NCBI GenBank assembly: GCA_018665505.1
Contig: JABJCS010000741.1
Span: 1 to 7,130 of the forward strand
Direction of reading: 5' to 3'
Length of the DNA: 7,130 nt
From: Alphaproteobacteria bacterium
GTDB lineage: Bacteria; Pseudomonadota; Alphaproteobacteria; UBA8366
Positions 6,734-7,130 of the stretch are shown here, piece by piece; position 1 is the stretch's first letter, and every line of letters begins with the position of its first letter. The notes under the pieces were generated by a model. The model did not search any database. It was given only the letters and a program-made list of their open reading frames with translations, and was not told the DNA's origin. The position numbers and the translations under genes were made by a program.

Positions 6734-7130
6734 CTAACCCTGATAGAATGGGCGGCCAGATTTTCGAACCCAAATGCGCACTAGATGACGCCGGTCTTCC
6801 GGCTCCTCCGCATCCCGGAACGCGGTGCGACGATGCCCCAGGCGACGGTTGTTGACGATCTGAATTTGCCCGCGTTCGAACTCAAACCTCTTACAGAGAT
6901 TGTCGATCTCCGTCGTTCGGCAAAGCGCATCAATGGCCGCGCGCGACTCCGAATCGAGTTCTTCGCCTTTCATCTGATAACCGTGCTCGACCAGGCGTGG
7001 CGAGAAATTCACGTTCAGCGCATCACCATCCACTTCGAAGATCGGCTTGTGAGACAAGCGTTCTTCGTTCGGCGCATGTTCCATCTGGCGGTCGAAATGG
7101 AAAGGTTGATAGAGCCGTTCCAAAACCTCG
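6734..7130 (-). CDS. Divergent TauD/TfdA-family dioxygenase, C-terminal part only
   Basis: About 131 C-terminal residues are visible, and the frame stays open to the window edge. The TTG at 7123 is an internal leucine codon, not a start: the residues before and after it (EVLERLYQPFHFDR) match the interior of the TauD/TfdA-like branch that carries an L-Y-x-P-F/Y-x-F-D-R motif. The expected second iron ligand is the His in LGHRRTAF, and RRHLVRIWV follows with the likely 2-oxoglutarate arginine 15 residues later. The end, GRPFYQG, echoes the TauD C-terminus. The HxD half of the metal site lies beyond the edge, so activity cannot be judged. It is much less similar to the four full paralogues than they are to each other, so it is probably an older member of the pathway and not a product of the local duplications. 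The gap to the next gene is 15 bases. Confidence 0.82.
   Translation of the reverse strand, partial: EVLERLYQPFHFDRQMEHAPNEERLSHKPIFEVDGDALNVNFSPRLVEHGYQMKGEELDSESRAAIDALCRTTEIDNLCKRFEFERGQIQIVNNRRLGHRRTAFRDAEEPEDRRHLVRIWVRKSGRPFYQG

Noticed and set aside
6734..7123. Complete small gene starting with TTG at 7123.
   Set aside because: The frame stays open to the window edge and the residues around the TTG match the interior of a TauD/TfdA-like domain. It is the end of a longer gene.

Overview
The window is one tightly packed minus-strand gene cluster. It holds six complete genes and one gene cut by the right edge. The mid-range to moderately high GC, the FadD-type CoA ligase and the short REP-like palindromes with ATTCCCGC/GCGGGAAT arms suggest a proteobacterium, most likely an alphaproteobacterium. 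That assignment is inference, because no rRNA or other marker is present.

In transcription order (right to left) the genes are: the C-terminal part of a divergent TauD/TfdA-family oxygenase (6734-7130); two closely related 276-residue TauD-like Fe(II)/2-oxoglutarate dioxygenases (5888-6718 and 5007-5837); a 513-residue FAD-dependent dehydrogenase or reductase of the fumarate reductase/3-ketosteroid dehydrogenase flavoprotein superfamily (3462-5003); a second related pair of TauD-like dioxygenases of 306 and 303 residues (2537-3457 and 1615-2526); and a 508-residue acyl-CoA synthetase (82-1608). Gaps are 3 to 15 bases, except for 50 bases between the first two complete dioxygenase genes, where a REP-like hairpin sits. 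Two more hairpins of the same family lie just past the last gene (1-20 and 48-65). No promoter is visible; the operon begins beyond the right edge.

The genes look like a catabolic module. Several non-haem iron oxygenases would hydroxylate a substrate, probably an anionic one. The flavoenzyme would oxidise or reduce an intermediate, and the ligase would activate a carboxylic acid as its CoA thioester for beta-oxidation-like breakdown. The main point of interest is the set of four intact TauD paralogues in one operon. All four keep the iron ligands, the 2-oxoglutarate arginine and the two residues that hold the sulfonate of taurine in E. coli TauD. All four lack TauD's amino-group contacts, and each has a different residue at the TauD Phe159 pocket position. 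This suggests a set of enzymes that diverged to share the breakdown of a family of related anionic compounds, not taurine itself. The actual substrate cannot be read from the sequence.
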